Source: Nitrospira sp. UBA2083
GTDB taxonomy: Bacteria; Nitrospirota; Nitrospiria; Nitrospirales; Nitrospiraceae
Direction of reading: 5' to 3'
Assembly (NCBI GenBank): GCA_002331625.1
Contig: DCZN01000046.1
Span: 17,425-59,842, forward strand
DNA length: 42,418 bases
The notes under the pieces: generated by a model
Databases searched by the model: none
What the model was told of the DNA's origin: nothing
Seen by the model: only the letters and a program-made list of their open reading frames with translations
Shown: piece after piece, positions 9,025-18,643 of the stretch
Layout of the letters: every line of letters starts with the position of its first letter
Numbering within the stretch: the stretch's first letter is position 1
Program-made: the position numbers and the translations under genes

Positions 9025-9680
9025 AAGATCATGATCGGTGTCCCCACTCGAGCGAGCTTGTAGACACCTTTCAGGTCGTTATCATTCAGCCGGATGCATC
9101 CGTGCGTCACGTTTTTCCCCAATAGGCGGGTATAGAGCGTCCCATGGATGAAATAGCCTTTGCCGAATCCCAAGGCATAATCGCCGAGAACCCCCGACTC
9201 GGCACGGTCCGCGGTATTTTGGGGCACAGCGAGTCCTTCTTCGACGAATGCCCAATCGGGTTTGATCCACGTGGGATTGGTCAATTTGGACTTGATGAGA
9301 AATTCTCCCCGTGGCGTATCGAAGATCCATTGACTGTTTCCCTCGCCAGGCTTGTCTAGGATGGTGCCGCTCCCGGTCGACGCAATCGCATCCAGGACTA
9401 TTTCCTCCTGGTGCTTCACATATAATCGGTTTCTGGCGGTATCGACCAAGATATACGGCTGATTCGGCGTGAACTGGGACAACTGCTTGGAGAGTGTCTT
9501 ATACCGGACTTGGAGCGTACGAAGCGTGGCTTTGTCTTGGACAACGGGTCGATCAAGAGCCTGGGGGCTTTCAGGTGGAACGCGATCCGTCTTCCAGACA
9601 CTCACGGCCAGGAGAAATAGTCCGACGATCGCGGCACTGACGAGCAAGAGTCGGGCTATCAGTTTGCGTTCAGATTTCAT
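9021..9680 (-). CDS. L,D-transpeptidase (YkuD family), membrane-anchored
   Basis: YkuD enzymes make 3-3 peptidoglycan crosslinks or attach proteins to peptidoglycan in the periplasm. This one has one N-terminal transmembrane segment (LLLVSAAIVGLFLLAV), a linker and a YkuD domain starting at PYILVDTARNRLYV. It ends in the catalytic block FIHGT...THGCIRLNDNDLKGVY, with nucleophile Cys near residue 195 of 219. The frame is open to 9764, but the extra 28 residues overlap the upstream gene and precede the hydrophobic segment, so I start at the ATG at 9680. That ATG still overlaps the preceding stop by 11 bp. The neighbouring genes encode a second YkuD enzyme and a YkuD-like protein without the catalytic motif. 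Confidence 0.9.
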   Translation of the reverse strand: MKSERKLIARLLLVSAAIVGLFLLAVSVWKTDRVPPESPQALDRPVVQDKATLRTLQVRYKTLSKQLSQFTPNQPYILVDTARNRLYVKHQEEIVLDAIASTGSGTILDKPGEGNSQWIFDTPRGEFLIKSKLTNPTWIKPDWAFVEEGLAVPQNTADRAESGVLGDYALGFGKGYFIHGTLYTRLLGKNVTHGCIRLNDNDLKGVYKLARVGTPIMIF

Positions 9681-10806
9681 CTCGACGCTGTGTGAGTTCA
9701 GATAAGGCGACAGCCACGGCGTTTTCTCTCGACAAGGCACCGACGATCGTGACCGGTGTCCCAACCGCTACACCCTCATAGAGAACTGCCATATTGGAAT
9801 TGTCGAGCATGACACATCCAAGCGTCTGCGCAAGGAGCTCATTGTCGGCGCCATGAATCTCGATTTGGCCGCCAATGCCTCTGGCTGCGCCGATTCTTCC
9901 GGACTTCTTGGCAAGGTCGAACCGCCGACGATCCTCGGCATTGGGATAATCCAGAGCCAACGCTCGGTAGAACTGTGTCTGTCCTGGGCCGCGTTTGTCC
10001 GTCACACGATACCGACCTTCCGGTGTCGCTCCGTCCCCCTGAAACCGCTTTTCGAGCATCCCATTGAACCCTAGTTTGACAGGATATGATAGCACCTTCC
10101 GTCCGTGCCTGTAGAGGATCAATTCTCCGTCGGCCTTACTCACCACGATGGCCGTGGATTGATGGATTCGCGACCACTCGATGGTCTGCTTGGCCAAAGC
10201 CTGCCAGTAGGCAATCCGACTGTCATCGGCATATCGCCCCAATTCCTGGCTGAGTAAAGACGTCTGAACCTTGAGGGCGTGATGCGCCTTCTCGACTGCT
10301 TGAAGCGCCCGTTGGTAGTCTTTCTGCTCAAAGAAGGAGCGGGCCTGCTTCACCAGGTGATCTGTGTGAACGACTTTTTCTCCGAGCAGGATACGGCCAT
10401 GAATCGATTCGACCTTGGAGGTCATCAGACGAAGCTGTTCTTCTAGACGCGCCACCTTGGTCTGTGCAGTATGGTGCTGAGCCGCATGTTTCTCGTGGAG
10501 CTGGGCGACGGTCCGTTCGCCATAGGCGAACAGCCACCTGAGCTCGGTCTCAAGAGCGCTCGACTCCCAGGGCCATCGAATCAGATCATCGTCCAGCTGA
10601 ACGCGTGTCTTCAGCGAAACCCATTGGCGAACGAACTGACCGTATTCTTCAGGCGCAACCTCGGGAGCGCGTAACGCGATCAAATCCTGATCAATGGCCT
10701 CTAGGGCGGTCAGGAGGTCAGGTGGAACAGCTTGAACGCAACCGGCTAAACAGAGAATACAGAGAAACGTGGCAAGCGTCTTCTTATGTGTCTGATCAAG
10801 CGCCAT
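9670..10806 (-). CDS. L,D-transpeptidase lipoprotein (ErfK/YkuD family)
   Basis: 378 residues. The N-terminus is a lipoprotein signal with lipobox LAGC (Cys23), so it is probably anchored in the outer or inner membrane facing the periplasm. A helical region (about residues 30-215) follows, rich in charged heptads (TAQTKVARLEEQLRLM). The YkuD domain then begins at AIVVSKADGELILYRHGRK. The catalytic block is IEIHGADN...TLGCVMLDN with His318 and Cys331, a slightly divergent form of HGC(I/V)RL. Function: peptidoglycan crosslinking or anchoring. It follows the coiled-coil lipoprotein gene by eight bases, suggesting the two are expressed together. Confidence 0.88.
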   Translation of the reverse strand: MALDQTHKKTLATFLCILCLAGCVQAVPPDLLTALEAIDQDLIALRAPEVAPEEYGQFVRQWVSLKTRVQLDDDLIRWPWESSALETELRWLFAYGERTVAQLHEKHAAQHHTAQTKVARLEEQLRLMTSKVESIHGRILLGEKVVHTDHLVKQARSFFEQKDYQRALQAVEKAHHALKVQTSLLSQELGRYADDSRIAYWQALAKQTIEWSRIHQSTAIVVSKADGELILYRHGRKVLSYPVKLGFNGMLEKRFQGDGATPEGRYRVTDKRGPGQTQFYRALALDYPNAEDRRRFDLAKKSGRIGAARGIGGQIEIHGADNELLAQTLGCVMLDNSNMAVLYEGVAVGTPVTIVGALSRENAVAVALSELTQRRDEI

Positions 10807-10814
10807 ACCCTAGG

Positions 10815-11426
10815 TTACTTTTTTCTTGCGAACTTTCCTTTCCCTACCTTTGCCAGCGCATTCTGGATTTCTGTGGATACCCCTTGGCTCATGTCGTGAA
10901 TGGCCTTCGCCTGGGTCTGTGCCGCCGGATAATCCTCCTTATCGATCGAGGCCTGAACCTGTTTCAATAAGGATTTCAGTCCTTCTACGTCGTTCTTGAT
11001 AGCCTCCACAGCCGCACGGTCCTTACCGACGGGCGCCTTTTTGACTAACTCCTCTGTTGCCCTTACGGCTTCTTCAGCGACTTGTTGCGCTTGCAACGCA
11101 GCCGCCTTGGCTTCGTCTTTTTTCTGGGACGCGGCCAGCTTGATCCGTTCACTATCGGCCTTGGCAGAAGCCGATAACTGTTGCGCCTTGCCATAGTCTC
11201 GGAAAAGGCCGATTTTTCCTTCCTGATCCGTCACCTCTTTCCTCATCGCCGCCAATGTGCCTTCGAGTTTGGCATATTCATCGGGAGAATAGGTGGCGGC
11301 TCCACTTTGCTCCGCCTCTTTGAGCGCCTTTTCAGCCTCCTGGATTTGTTGGGTCGGTGGATCTGAACACCCAGCCATGAGGGAGAAGGTGAGTGCAAAT
11401 GAGACAAGGGCTAGCTTCCTCGGCAT
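10815..11426 (-). CDS. DUF4398-like coiled-coil lipoprotein
   Basis: From the ATG at 11426, which has AAGGAGG well placed upstream, the protein is 203 residues. It has a lipoprotein signal with lipobox LMAGC (Cys20). The mature part is almost wholly helical and Ala/Lys/Glu-rich. The first stretch (IQEAEKALKEAEQSGAATYS...) resembles the DUF4398 family, whose members occur beside OmpA-type or peptidoglycan-linked proteins. A long central coiled coil is followed by a C-terminal KKK tail. The frame remains open to 11480, but that extension has no ribosome site. It heads the minus-strand envelope cluster, so a structural role near the peptidoglycan is plausible though not shown. Confidence 0.8.
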   Translation of the reverse strand: MPRKLALVSFALTFSLMAGCSDPPTQQIQEAEKALKEAEQSGAATYSPDEYAKLEGTLAAMRKEVTDQEGKIGLFRDYGKAQQLSASAKADSERIKLAASQKKDEAKAAALQAQQVAEEAVRATEELVKKAPVGKDRAAVEAIKNDVEGLKSLLKQVQASIDKEDYPAAQTQAKAIHDMSQGVSTEIQNALAKVGKGKFARKK

Positions 11427-11884
11427 ACGATGGATCCTCCTTACAGGTTCTACACCAGTCAGCTTTGAAAATGAGCACACAATCTAGTAGTCGCGGTCCC
11501 GCTCTCTCCCACCGTAAATGGCTGTGTTGGAGAAAAGTCCTCCGCGACTCACACCACCACGTTGCGGGTGCGGTTTGCCCCTCAGACAACCAGCAATGTC
11601 GATGCCATAGATGATCGCCATTATAGTACGACTATTCAACCAATTTCATATATTTCGCTTAGACGACACGATCGGATGAGCCCGAGGTTGTGGCATTCTA
11701 GCTAGTTAAGAGTGGCAAAACCACCTCAAAACCCCCATGAACGACATGGCTCACGTTTCCATTATTTCTGAAAGAGCGAGTGCTCCGGCAGATGGTTCTC
11801 TAAATTGACAGCCTCTTCGAGCCTCCCCTATAATGCACAATTCATTTTGCCATACCTCTCTCATGAGGGTGGGGAAGGAGTCCT
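11427..11884. other. Intergenic region between divergent envelope and rpmH operons
   Basis: No gene is supported in these 458 bases. They hold the leader of the minus-strand lipoprotein operon and, near the right end, the strong rpmH promoter. I found no convincing minus-strand promoter and no cluster of DnaA boxes, although rpmH is often near oriC. Confidence 0.5.
11805..11834 (+). promoter_or_regulatory. Perfect-consensus sigma70 promoter of the rpmH operon
   Basis: TTGACA (11805-11810) and TATAAT (11829-11834), both exact consensus hexamers, are separated by 18 bases. Transcription should begin near 11841, giving a leader of about 45 bases before rpmH. Confidence 0.9.
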
Positions 11885-12022
11885 ATGTCGTTTACATTTC
11901 AGCAGCCATCGAATTTAAAGAAGAAGCGCGAACATGGGTTCAGGAAGCGCATGAGCACCAAGAACGGCCGCAGGGTTTTGGCGCGCCGACGAGCCAAAGG
12001 ACGAGCTCGGTTGACGGTCTAA
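11885..12022 (+). CDS. rpmH: 50S ribosomal protein L34
   Basis: A 45-residue, very basic protein: it begins [20 protein letters not shown] and contains [19 protein letters not shown], the unmistakable L34 signature. GGAAGGAG lies four bases upstream of the ATG. It is the first gene of the conserved rpmH-rnpA-yidD-yidC-mnmE-mnmG-rsmG-parA-parB series. Function: structural protein of the large ribosomal subunit, binding 23S rRNA. Confidence 0.97.
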   Translation: MSFTFQQPSNLKKKREHGFRKRMSTKNGRRVLARRRAKGRARLTV

Positions 12023-12131
12023 ACACAGTGTGACTAGTCGGTGCGTGTTCTTCGGGTCGCTCTCCAAGTCTCTCCGCGTTATCATTCGGTTGTGACGGTC
12101 ACCTACTCACCTCGTAGCCTGATCGCGGATC

Positions 12132-12533
12132 ATGGATGGATGGGATGGAACGAAGGAATACCTCTTTCCAATGTCAGTGAACCGGCTTGAGCGGTCGAGC
12201 ATTTTTTTGCGCAGTCATCGAGAGATCCAAGTTGTTAAACATGAGGGGCGGCGAATCTCGACAGTGTTCTTTAACCTTTTGGCTCATAAGATGGACGAGG
12301 CTCCAAGTCGTGTGGGAATTATCGTTGGGAAACGGTTTGGCAATGCGGTCCGACGCAATCGGGTGAAGCGCGTGTTCCGCGAACTGGTGCGATATTCATA
12401 TCCTGAGTTGGTTCCCGGTCGCGGGATACTCGTGTTTCCGAAACGGGATGCACTGGTGCAGTCACGGGAAGCTTTGGTGCAGGCTTGGCGGTCATCGCTG
12501 TCGCGGATGCACCTACTGCGCCCGAATACGTAG
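12132..12533 (+). CDS. rnpA: Ribonuclease P protein component
   Basis: Protein cofactor of RNase P, which matures tRNA 5' ends together with the RNA subunit (rnpB is not in this window). The RNR signature [20 protein letters not shown] is intact. 133 residues if the ATG at 12132 is used. The in-frame ATG at 12171 (MSVNRLERS) gives 120 residues, closer to the family's usual length, and may be the real start; neither has a strong ribosome site. It lies 109 bp after rpmH and 4 bp before yidD. Confidence 0.95.
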   Translation: MDGWDGTKEYLFPMSVNRLERSSIFLRSHREIQVVKHEGRRISTVFFNLLAHKMDEAPSRVGIIVGKRFGNAVRRNRVKRVFRELVRYSYPELVPGRGILVFPKRDALVQSREALVQAWRSSLSRMHLLRPNT

Positions 12534-12537
12534 AGAC

Positions 12538-12747
12538 ATGAAACAGCTTTTTGTTTGGCTTATTCAAGGCTATCGCAGAGTAATCTCGCCGTTCTATGGC
12601 CCGACCTGTCGCTTCGATCCAAGCTGTTCGCAGTATGCCTCTGAAGCGATTGGCAAATACGGAGTGTTCTACGGTTTCTGGTTGACCCTTATTCGGCTCT
12701 TGAAGTGCCATCCCTTCCATCCAGGGGGGGAAGACCCCGTCAGGTAG
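12538..12747 (+). CDS. yidD: Membrane protein insertion efficiency factor YidD
   Basis: A 69-residue protein with the family's hydrophobic N-terminus, [11 protein letters not shown] and KCHPFHPGG motifs. It assists YidC/Sec membrane insertion at the inner membrane. The ATG at 12538 follows the rnpA stop by four bases. An in-frame ATG at 12448 would add 30 residues read out of frame from rnpA and is discounted. Confidence 0.95.
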   Translation: MKQLFVWLIQGYRRVISPFYGPTCRFDPSCSQYASEAIGKYGVFYGFWLTLIRLLKCHPFHPGGEDPVR

Positions 12748-12783
12748 AGAGACGGGCATTCCTAACGAAAGTATAGCTTCTCC

Positions 12784-14478
12784 ATGGACAAACGACTCAT
12801 TATCTTCTTAGTACTCTCCCTTACAATTATTTTGGGCTACGAATACGTGCTCAAAGAGTTGGGGATCATCCAAGAACCGCTATTTTCTGAGCCTAGCGGT
12901 TCCACGCCTGCAGTGACGCCGCCCCCGACGGACACCAGCACGGGATCCCAACCTTCAACGCCCCCACCAGTCACTACCTCTGAGTCTCCTGGGTCCCGGG
13001 TTCAAGACATGAAGACTCAATCCCCTCGAAGTGAGGTTGAGAGGGCTGAGACTGTGGAGATAGAAACGGATCTCTATCGCGCGAAGTTCACGAATCGTGG
13101 GGCCGTCCTGACAAGCTGGGAACTCAAGCGCTATCGCAGCAGCTCGGATGGAAAGTCCCTCGTACAACTCGTTCGGCAAGGGAGCAAGTTTGCCGATCCC
13201 CTGACGATCACAACGGACGACGTCACGCTCGCGAAAGAATTCAGGGAAGGGCTCTACCGAGTTGAGAAGGACTTTACGACGTTGGATCAGAGCCACCCCA
13301 CCGGGCATGTAACGTTCATCCATGTGAGTGCCGGGTCGGGTGTTCGGCTTGAGAAACAACTCACCTTTCATGCTGATAGCTACATCGTCGATATCGCTCT
13401 GAAGTCCCAGGGACTCGCTGGTCCTGTGAAAGTTGAATTGGGAACGAATTTTGGTGTGGTGGAATGGGGGGAAGGATTCATTGGTTCCGTTGGAGCCGTG
13501 TCACTCATTGACGATAAGATCGAGAACGACGCACCGGAATCGGACGTCGAACGCAAAGGGGCCCTAAAATGGGCCGCGTTGCAGGACAAGTATTTCATCT
13601 CCGCCCTTATTCCAAATGGGAGCGCCTCAGCCTGGCCAAGAAAACAAGGTGAGAAATTAGTGTCGACCGCCGTTGGTATGCCGGTGGACTCTTCAGGAGG
13701 ACCGATTGTCCTTCAGCTATTCGCCGGACCGAAAGAGTTTGATACGCTGAAGAACTTACAAATCAGATTGGAAGATACGATCGATTTCGGTTGGTTCATG
13801 TTTGGCAGTTGGGATACCGTCCGGGCCGTGGCGAAGCCCATCTTCTACGTGCTTCGGTGGATCAACGAATACACCCACAATTATGGCCTGACCATCATTC
13901 TCCTGACCGTTGGTATCAAGCTGCTCTTTGTGCCCCTGCAATATAAGAGCTACACCTCGATGAAGCAGATGCAGGGCATCCAGCCGAAGGTGGCCGCCCT
14001 CCAGGAGAAATTCAAAGACGATCGGGATCGTTTAAATAAGGAACTCATCAAACTTTATCGGGATCATAAGGTCAACCCCGTGGGGGGATGCCTGCCCATG
14101 CTGCTTCAAATGCCGGTGTTTGTGTCGCTGTTTAATATTTTGTACATGACGATCGATCTCCGCCAAGCGCCTCTTGGGCTTTGGATTTCCGACTTATCCG
14201 TTCAAGATCCTTATTACATTCTCCCCATCATTATGGGTATCAGCATGGTGGTCATGCAAAAGATTCAGCCCACCACCATGGACCCCACGCAGGCGAAGCT
14301 GATGCTGATGCTTCCCGCGCTGATGACATTCCTGTTCATTAATTTTCCAGCTGGCCTGGTTCTGTACTGGTTGACCAATAACGTACTGACCATCGTGCAA
14401 CAGTTCGCGACCGATCGCTTTTTCTTTCGGCCTGCACCCGCTACTCCGAGTCCAGACGCACAGGGTGCTAAGAAATGA
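12784..14478 (+). CDS. yidC: Membrane protein insertase YidC
   Basis: Inner-membrane insertase acting with or without SecYEG. 564 residues with Gram-negative architecture: one N-terminal transmembrane helix (about residues 5-20), a Pro/Thr/Ser-rich periplasmic linker (33-80), the large periplasmic P1 beta domain (about 93-340), then the conserved five-helix core. The core includes the positively charged cytosolic hairpin KFKDDRDRLNKELIKLY and KVNPVGGCLPMLLQMPVF. The P1 domain supports a didermic host. It follows yidD by 36 bp in the same operon. Confidence 0.97.
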   Translation: MDKRLIIFLVLSLTIILGYEYVLKELGIIQEPLFSEPSGSTPAVTPPPTDTSTGSQPSTPPPVTTSESPGSRVQDMKTQSPRSEVERAETVEIETDLYRAKFTNRGAVLTSWELKRYRSSSDGKSLVQLVRQGSKFADPLTITTDDVTLAKEFREGLYRVEKDFTTLDQSHPTGHVTFIHVSAGSGVRLEKQLTFHADSYIVDIALKSQGLAGPVKVELGTNFGVVEWGEGFIGSVGAVSLIDDKIENDAPESDVERKGALKWAALQDKYFISALIPNGSASAWPRKQGEKLVSTAVGMPVDSSGGPIVLQLFAGPKEFDTLKNLQIRLEDTIDFGWFMFGSWDTVRAVAKPIFYVLRWINEYTHNYGLTIILLTVGIKLLFVPLQYKSYTSMKQMQGIQPKVAALQEKFKDDRDRLNKELIKLYRDHKVNPVGGCLPMLLQMPVFVSLFNILYMTIDLRQAPLGLWISDLSVQDPYYILPIIMGISMVVMQKIQPTTMDPTQAKLMLMLPALMTFLFINFPAGLVLYWLTNNVLTIVQQFATDRFFFRPAPATPSPDAQGAKK

Positions 14479-14529
14479 AGCCCGGTCGAATGTGCTCACT
14501 GTGACTGATCTGTCCGTGCACGTGTGACT

Positions 14530-15981
14530 ATGTCGGTCGCCGGAACGTCCGAAGATACGATTTGTGCTATTGCAACTCCCGCCGGTGAGGGGGGCATTGG
14601 GATCGTTCGGATAAGCGGTCTGCATGCTGTCGACGTTGCCAGCCACGTTGTCCGGCTGCGTTCCAAGCAACCGCTTCGTACACTCCCGTCGCACCAATTG
14701 CATCTGGCCGATATCCTCCTCTCTCGCGCTTCTTCATCGGGTACTCTTTTCAGCTCCAAGACCTGTCACTCGACAGAGGGCCTAGTCGATGAAGGCCTCG
14801 TGGTATACATGAAGGCTCCTCGATCCTTTACCGCAGAGGACGTGATCGAGATTCATTGCCACGGAAACGGGTTGGTCTTACAGCGAGTCTGTGAGGCGTG
14901 CATCGCGGCTGGTGCTCGTCTCGCACAGGCCGGTGAGTTTACCAAACGGGCCTTCTTGAACGGGCGTCTGGATTTGTCTCAAGCAGAAGCGGTGCTGGAC
15001 ACGATCAAGGCCAAATCCGAACAGAGCCTGAAATTGGCACAGCGTCAGCTCCGCGGCGAACTTGCACAGACAGTCAACAGATTACGGACCAATCTTGTTG
15101 GCTTGTTGGCCCATCTCGAGGCAGGAATCGACTTCGCTGATGAGGATATTGCATTCGTGGGGCGTGATGAGATGCTGATCACCCTGCAGGAGACGCTGAA
15201 GGATGTTCAGCAACTATTAGCGACTGCTGAGACTGGACGTGTTCTGCGCGAGGGAGTCCGAGTGGTGATTGCAGGTGAACCGAATGTCGGCAAGTCCAGT
15301 CTACTGAACGCGTTACTCCGTGAGAACCGAGCGATTGTCACCGACATTCCAGGTACCACTCGAGATTTGATCGAGGAGTCAGTGATCAGGAATGGGCTAC
15401 GAGTCACGCTGGTCGACACCGCGGGAATGCGCGAGACCGCCGACATTGTCGAACAAGAAGGCATCCGTCGCTCTCAAGAGGCGGTTGTCCAGTCGGATAT
15501 GGTGCTGTACGTCTTGGATGGCGTTCAATTGGCATCCGCAGATCGAGGGAAGCGCCGTTTTCCTTCCTTTGGTGCGAACCCTCTGCTGGTCCTTAATAAA
15601 ATCGATCTCCTTCATCCCGAGTTCGTACCGGGACTCGCTGCCGAACTTCAGGAATGTACAGGGTGCCGGATTGTTCCTATTTCCGTTCAGACCGGCGCTG
15701 GTCTAGAAGCGTTGTGGCAAGCGATTCGCGCTAACTTTGTAAGACCCTCCTTTGAACCCGACGATGGTGTCATGGTGACTCATGTGAGACATCGAACTGC
15801 GCTTGAACGGGCTGAGTTCTCCCTCAAAGAGTCTCTGACTTCTGTTCAACGTGAGGTGGAGCCGGAATGTGTGGCGGTCGATTTGCGAGGAGCAGCCGAT
15901 TCACTCGGTGAGATTGTCGGGGTGATTACGTCAGACGAAGTATTAGAGCGAATTTTTTCTGAGTTTTGCGTCGGCAAATAG
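14530..15981 (+). CDS. mnmE: tRNA uridine-5-carboxymethylaminomethyl modification GTPase MnmE
   Basis: With MnmG it installs the cmnm5 group on the wobble U34 of certain tRNAs. Domain order: N-terminal tetrahydrofolate-binding domain ([19 protein letters not shown] start), helical domain, inserted Ras-like G domain with G1 GEPNVGKSS (residues 249-257), G2/G3 DIPGTTRD and DTAGMRE, and NKID, then the C-terminal FCVGK bearing the catalytic cysteine. An upstream in-frame GTG (14524) adds only two residues. It is followed immediately by mnmG. Confidence 0.96.
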   Translation: MSVAGTSEDTICAIATPAGEGGIGIVRISGLHAVDVASHVVRLRSKQPLRTLPSHQLHLADILLSRASSSGTLFSSKTCHSTEGLVDEGLVVYMKAPRSFTAEDVIEIHCHGNGLVLQRVCEACIAAGARLAQAGEFTKRAFLNGRLDLSQAEAVLDTIKAKSEQSLKLAQRQLRGELAQTVNRLRTNLVGLLAHLEAGIDFADEDIAFVGRDEMLITLQETLKDVQQLLATAETGRVLREGVRVVIAGEPNVGKSSLLNALLRENRAIVTDIPGTTRDLIEESVIRNGLRVTLVDTAGMRETADIVEQEGIRRSQEAVVQSDMVLYVLDGVQLASADRGKRRFPSFGANPLLVLNKIDLLHPEFVPGLAAELQECTGCRIVPISVQTGAGLEALWQAIRANFVRPSFEPDDGVMVTHVRHRTALERAEFSLKESLTSVQREVEPECVAVDLRGAADSLGEIVGVITSDEVLERIFSEFCVGK

Positions 15982-15989
15982 AGGACCCC

Positions 15990-17882
15990 ATGGCCAAAGA
16001 TTTTGATGTGATCGTCGTGGGAGGTGGACATGCCGGCTGTGAAGCGGCACTGGCCTCAGCCAGAATGGGGGCCAAAACTTTACTGTTGACCATGGAGCTG
16101 AGTCGCATTGCTCAGATGTCCTGCAATCCGGCCGTCGGTGGAATTGCCAAGGGACACCTTGTGAAGGAAATTGATGCACTCGGCGGTGAGATGGGACGGA
16201 ACACGGATCGCGCCGGGATTCAATTCCGATTCATTAACACCAGCAAGGGCCCGGCAGTGCGGGCATTACGCGCCCAGTGTGATAAGTCGCTCTATCGGAT
16301 CGCCATGCAGGAAACCCTGGCTTCACAGGACAACCTTGTTCTGGCTGAGGGAGTGGTTGACCGACTGCTTGTCGCGGGATGTAGGGTAACAGGAATTGTG
16401 ACGGGCTCCGGAGAAACGATCTGCGCGAAGGCAGTCATCCTTACATCAGGTACTTTTCTTAAGGGTCTTATCCATATCGGGCTGAACCATTTCCCCGCAG
16501 GCCGCGCCGGAGAAGCCTCAGCTGAGCATCTTTCGGATTGTATGAAGGACCTTGGATTTGAGGTCGGACGTCTCAAGACCGGGACCCCTCCCCGATTGGA
16601 CAAGGCCACGATTAATTTTACGGTGATGATCCCTCAGCCCGGTGATACTCCACCGCCTCCTTTTTCTTATCGAACACAAGCCATTACAACGATGCAGGTC
16701 CCTTGTTACTTGACCTATACTGGATCACAGACACACGACCTCATTCGCGAGAATTTGGATCGGTCACCTCTCTACAGTGGCGTGATTGAGTCAACGGGCC
16801 CCCGGTACTGCCCCTCCATCGAAGACAAGGTCGTGCGTTTTGCAGAAAGGGAACGTCACCAGATTTTTATTGAACCGGAGGGGCTTGATTCAAACGAGTT
16901 CTATCCGAATGGTATTTCGACCAGTCTTCCGGTTGACGTTCAAGCGGCTATGCTCAAGACCATCCCTGGTTTGGAATCTGCCAGAATACTCAAGCCCGGG
17001 TATGCCATTGAGTACGATTATTTTCCACCTCGTCAACTCTTTCGGACATTGGAAACGAAACATATCAGCGGCCTTTATCACGCAGGCCAGATTAATGGCA
17101 CATCCGGGTATGAGGAGGCCGCGGCTCAGGGCCTGGTGGCTGGGATTAATGCCGTTCTAAAAATTCAAGAGCAACCTCCGTTTATTTTGGACCGGTCTCA
17201 GGCTTACATCGGCGTGCTGGTTGACGACCTTATCACCAAAGATGCCTATGAGCCCTACCGCATGTTCACCTCAAGGGCCGAATACCGGCTACTCCTCCGA
17301 CATGGCAACGCAGATCTTCGCCTCATGGAGATCGGATATGAATTGGGGTTGATAGGGTCGGAGGAGTACGAGAGGTTTTTGAGAAAAAAGCGAACCATTG
17401 AACATGAGATCTCCACCCTGCACAGTATAAGACCACAATTTACCGAACAGATCAGCTCTCAGATTAAGGGGACCTACCTTGAAAACGCCTCTTCCTCTCA
17501 ATCTATGGCCCAGCTACTTCGTAGACAAGAGGCCAACTATCACGATCTTTTGAGAGTTTTTGAGATGCCAGCAGTGGATGATCATGAAATTGCTGATGAA
17601 ATCGAACTTCAAATAAAATACGAGGGATACATACGCCGTCAGATTCAACAGGTTGAACGATTTAAGAAATTTGAAAAAAAATTGATTCCTGGCTCGTTGG
17701 ATTTTGATAGAGTCTCCGGGTTTTCCCACGAAGTTCGTGAAAAGCTTAATCGAGTGAGGCCGGAGACAGTGGGTCAGGCGTCAAGGATTTCAGGAGTGAC
17801 CCCGGCTGCCATCTCCTTGCTGTTGGTAGCCATTGAAAAAAGTAAACGACAGTCATCTCCAAATCGCCAAACTGCTTCCTGA
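15990..17882 (+). CDS. mnmG: tRNA uridine-5-carboxymethylaminomethyl modification enzyme MnmG (GidA)
   Basis: FAD-dependent partner of MnmE. N-terminal Rossmann motif GGGHAGCE (residues 11-18), then [24 protein letters not shown] and the [24 protein letters not shown] and [15 protein letters not shown] blocks. 630 residues, full length. The ATG at 15990 is preceded by AGAGGA and begins eight bases after the mnmE stop. An in-frame start at 15966 lies inside mnmE and is not needed. Confidence 0.97.
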   Translation: MAKDFDVIVVGGGHAGCEAALASARMGAKTLLLTMELSRIAQMSCNPAVGGIAKGHLVKEIDALGGEMGRNTDRAGIQFRFINTSKGPAVRALRAQCDKSLYRIAMQETLASQDNLVLAEGVVDRLLVAGCRVTGIVTGSGETICAKAVILTSGTFLKGLIHIGLNHFPAGRAGEASAEHLSDCMKDLGFEVGRLKTGTPPRLDKATINFTVMIPQPGDTPPPPFSYRTQAITTMQVPCYLTYTGSQTHDLIRENLDRSPLYSGVIESTGPRYCPSIEDKVVRFAERERHQIFIEPEGLDSNEFYPNGISTSLPVDVQAAMLKTIPGLESARILKPGYAIEYDYFPPRQLFRTLETKHISGLYHAGQINGTSGYEEAAAQGLVAGINAVLKIQEQPPFILDRSQAYIGVLVDDLITKDAYEPYRMFTSRAEYRLLLRHGNADLRLMEIGYELGLIGSEEYERFLRKKRTIEHEISTLHSIRPQFTEQISSQIKGTYLENASSSQSMAQLLRRQEANYHDLLRVFEMPAVDDHEIADEIELQIKYEGYIRRQIQQVERFKKFEKKLIPGSLDFDRVSGFSHEVREKLNRVRPETVGQASRISGVTPAAISLLLVAIEKSKRQSSPNRQTAS

Positions 17883-17935
17883 AGATCGATTATTCGCCTA
17901 CCTTTCCTATTGACCTACGTGCAACATCGGCGTAA

Positions 17936-18595
17936 GTGTTCCACGTGGAACAAGTGAGTGATCCCCAGCTCCTGCTCCTGGAAGAATCAAAGGAAATTGG
18001 CGTTCCGCTCAACCCTGAACAGACTCACCTATTCATGCTGTATCTGAAACAGCTCAAGCTGTGGAATCGATCATTCAACCTCACCGCCATTACGCAAGAC
18101 GAAGATATCATCATCAAGCATTTTATAGATTCTTTGGCTGCATTGAGAGCAGTGAAGATTGATCTTGGATCACGGCTGCTTGATATTGGGACAGGAGCTG
18201 GATTTCCTGGAATCCCATTCAAAATCGCTCGACCAGATCTTGGGATTACACTTATTGAACCAGCTCACAAGAAATCATCATTTCTTCACTTCATCATAGG
18301 GCTTCTACAGCTGCACGGAGTCGACGTGTTTTCCGGCACTCTAGATGCGTTTATGAAGAAGAGTGATCCACCCCCTCTCTATGATTACATCACCACTCGG
18401 GCATTGGATCCTGCGGTACTTTTTCAACATGGGAAGAGCCTATTGACTGAAGGAGGAAAAGCCATCCTTTACTCAGCCAGGCCAGCCGATAAGTCACCCC
18501 TCCCTAGCAAATGGAATTTTGTGAATGAATATAGCTTTGAACTTCCCAAAGCCTATGGGACTCGAATGATCTCGATATTTTCACCATCGTATTGA
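17936..18595 (+). CDS. rsmG: 16S rRNA (guanine-N7) methyltransferase RsmG (GidB)
   Basis: Methylates G527 (E. coli numbering) of 16S rRNA using S-adenosylmethionine. The SAM-binding motif LLDIGTGAGFPGIPF, NLTAITQDEDIIIKHFIDSLA and the downstream TTRALDP region are typical. The start is uncertain: GTG at 17936 lies on the edge of parS site 1, so the first codons (FHVEQ) are simply the translated parS. GTG at 17945 or 17954 would be alternatives. It sits 53 bp after mnmG and is followed by a second parS site. Confidence 0.94.
   Translation: MFHVEQVSDPQLLLLEESKEIGVPLNPEQTHLFMLYLKQLKLWNRSFNLTAITQDEDIIIKHFIDSLAALRAVKIDLGSRLLDIGTGAGFPGIPFKIARPDLGITLIEPAHKKSSFLHFIIGLLQLHGVDVFSGTLDAFMKKSDPPPLYDYITTRALDPAVLFQHGKSLLTEGGKAILYSARPADKSPLPSKWNFVNEYSFELPKAYGTRMISIFSPSY
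17937..17952. promoter_or_regulatory. parS site 1 (ParB-binding centromere)
   Basis: TGTTCCACGTGGAACA, a perfect 16-bp palindrome that differs from the widely conserved parS consensus by one symmetrical base only. It overlaps the first codons of rsmG and is 1.4 kb upstream of parB. Confidence 0.92.
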
Positions 18596-18605
18596 ATCAT
18601 CCTGC

Positions 18606-18621
18606 TGTTCCACGTGGAACA
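18606..18621. promoter_or_regulatory. parS site 2 (ParB-binding centromere)
   Basis: A second exact copy of TGTTCCACGTGGAACA lies in the 48-bp gap between rsmG and parA, 669 bp from the first copy. Confidence 0.92.
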
Positions 18622-18643
18622 CAAAAAAACCAGGAGCTCCTCA

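Noticed and set aside
12319..12759. 146-residue minus-strand frame across rnpA and yidD
   Set aside because: Shadow of two well-conserved genes on the other strand.
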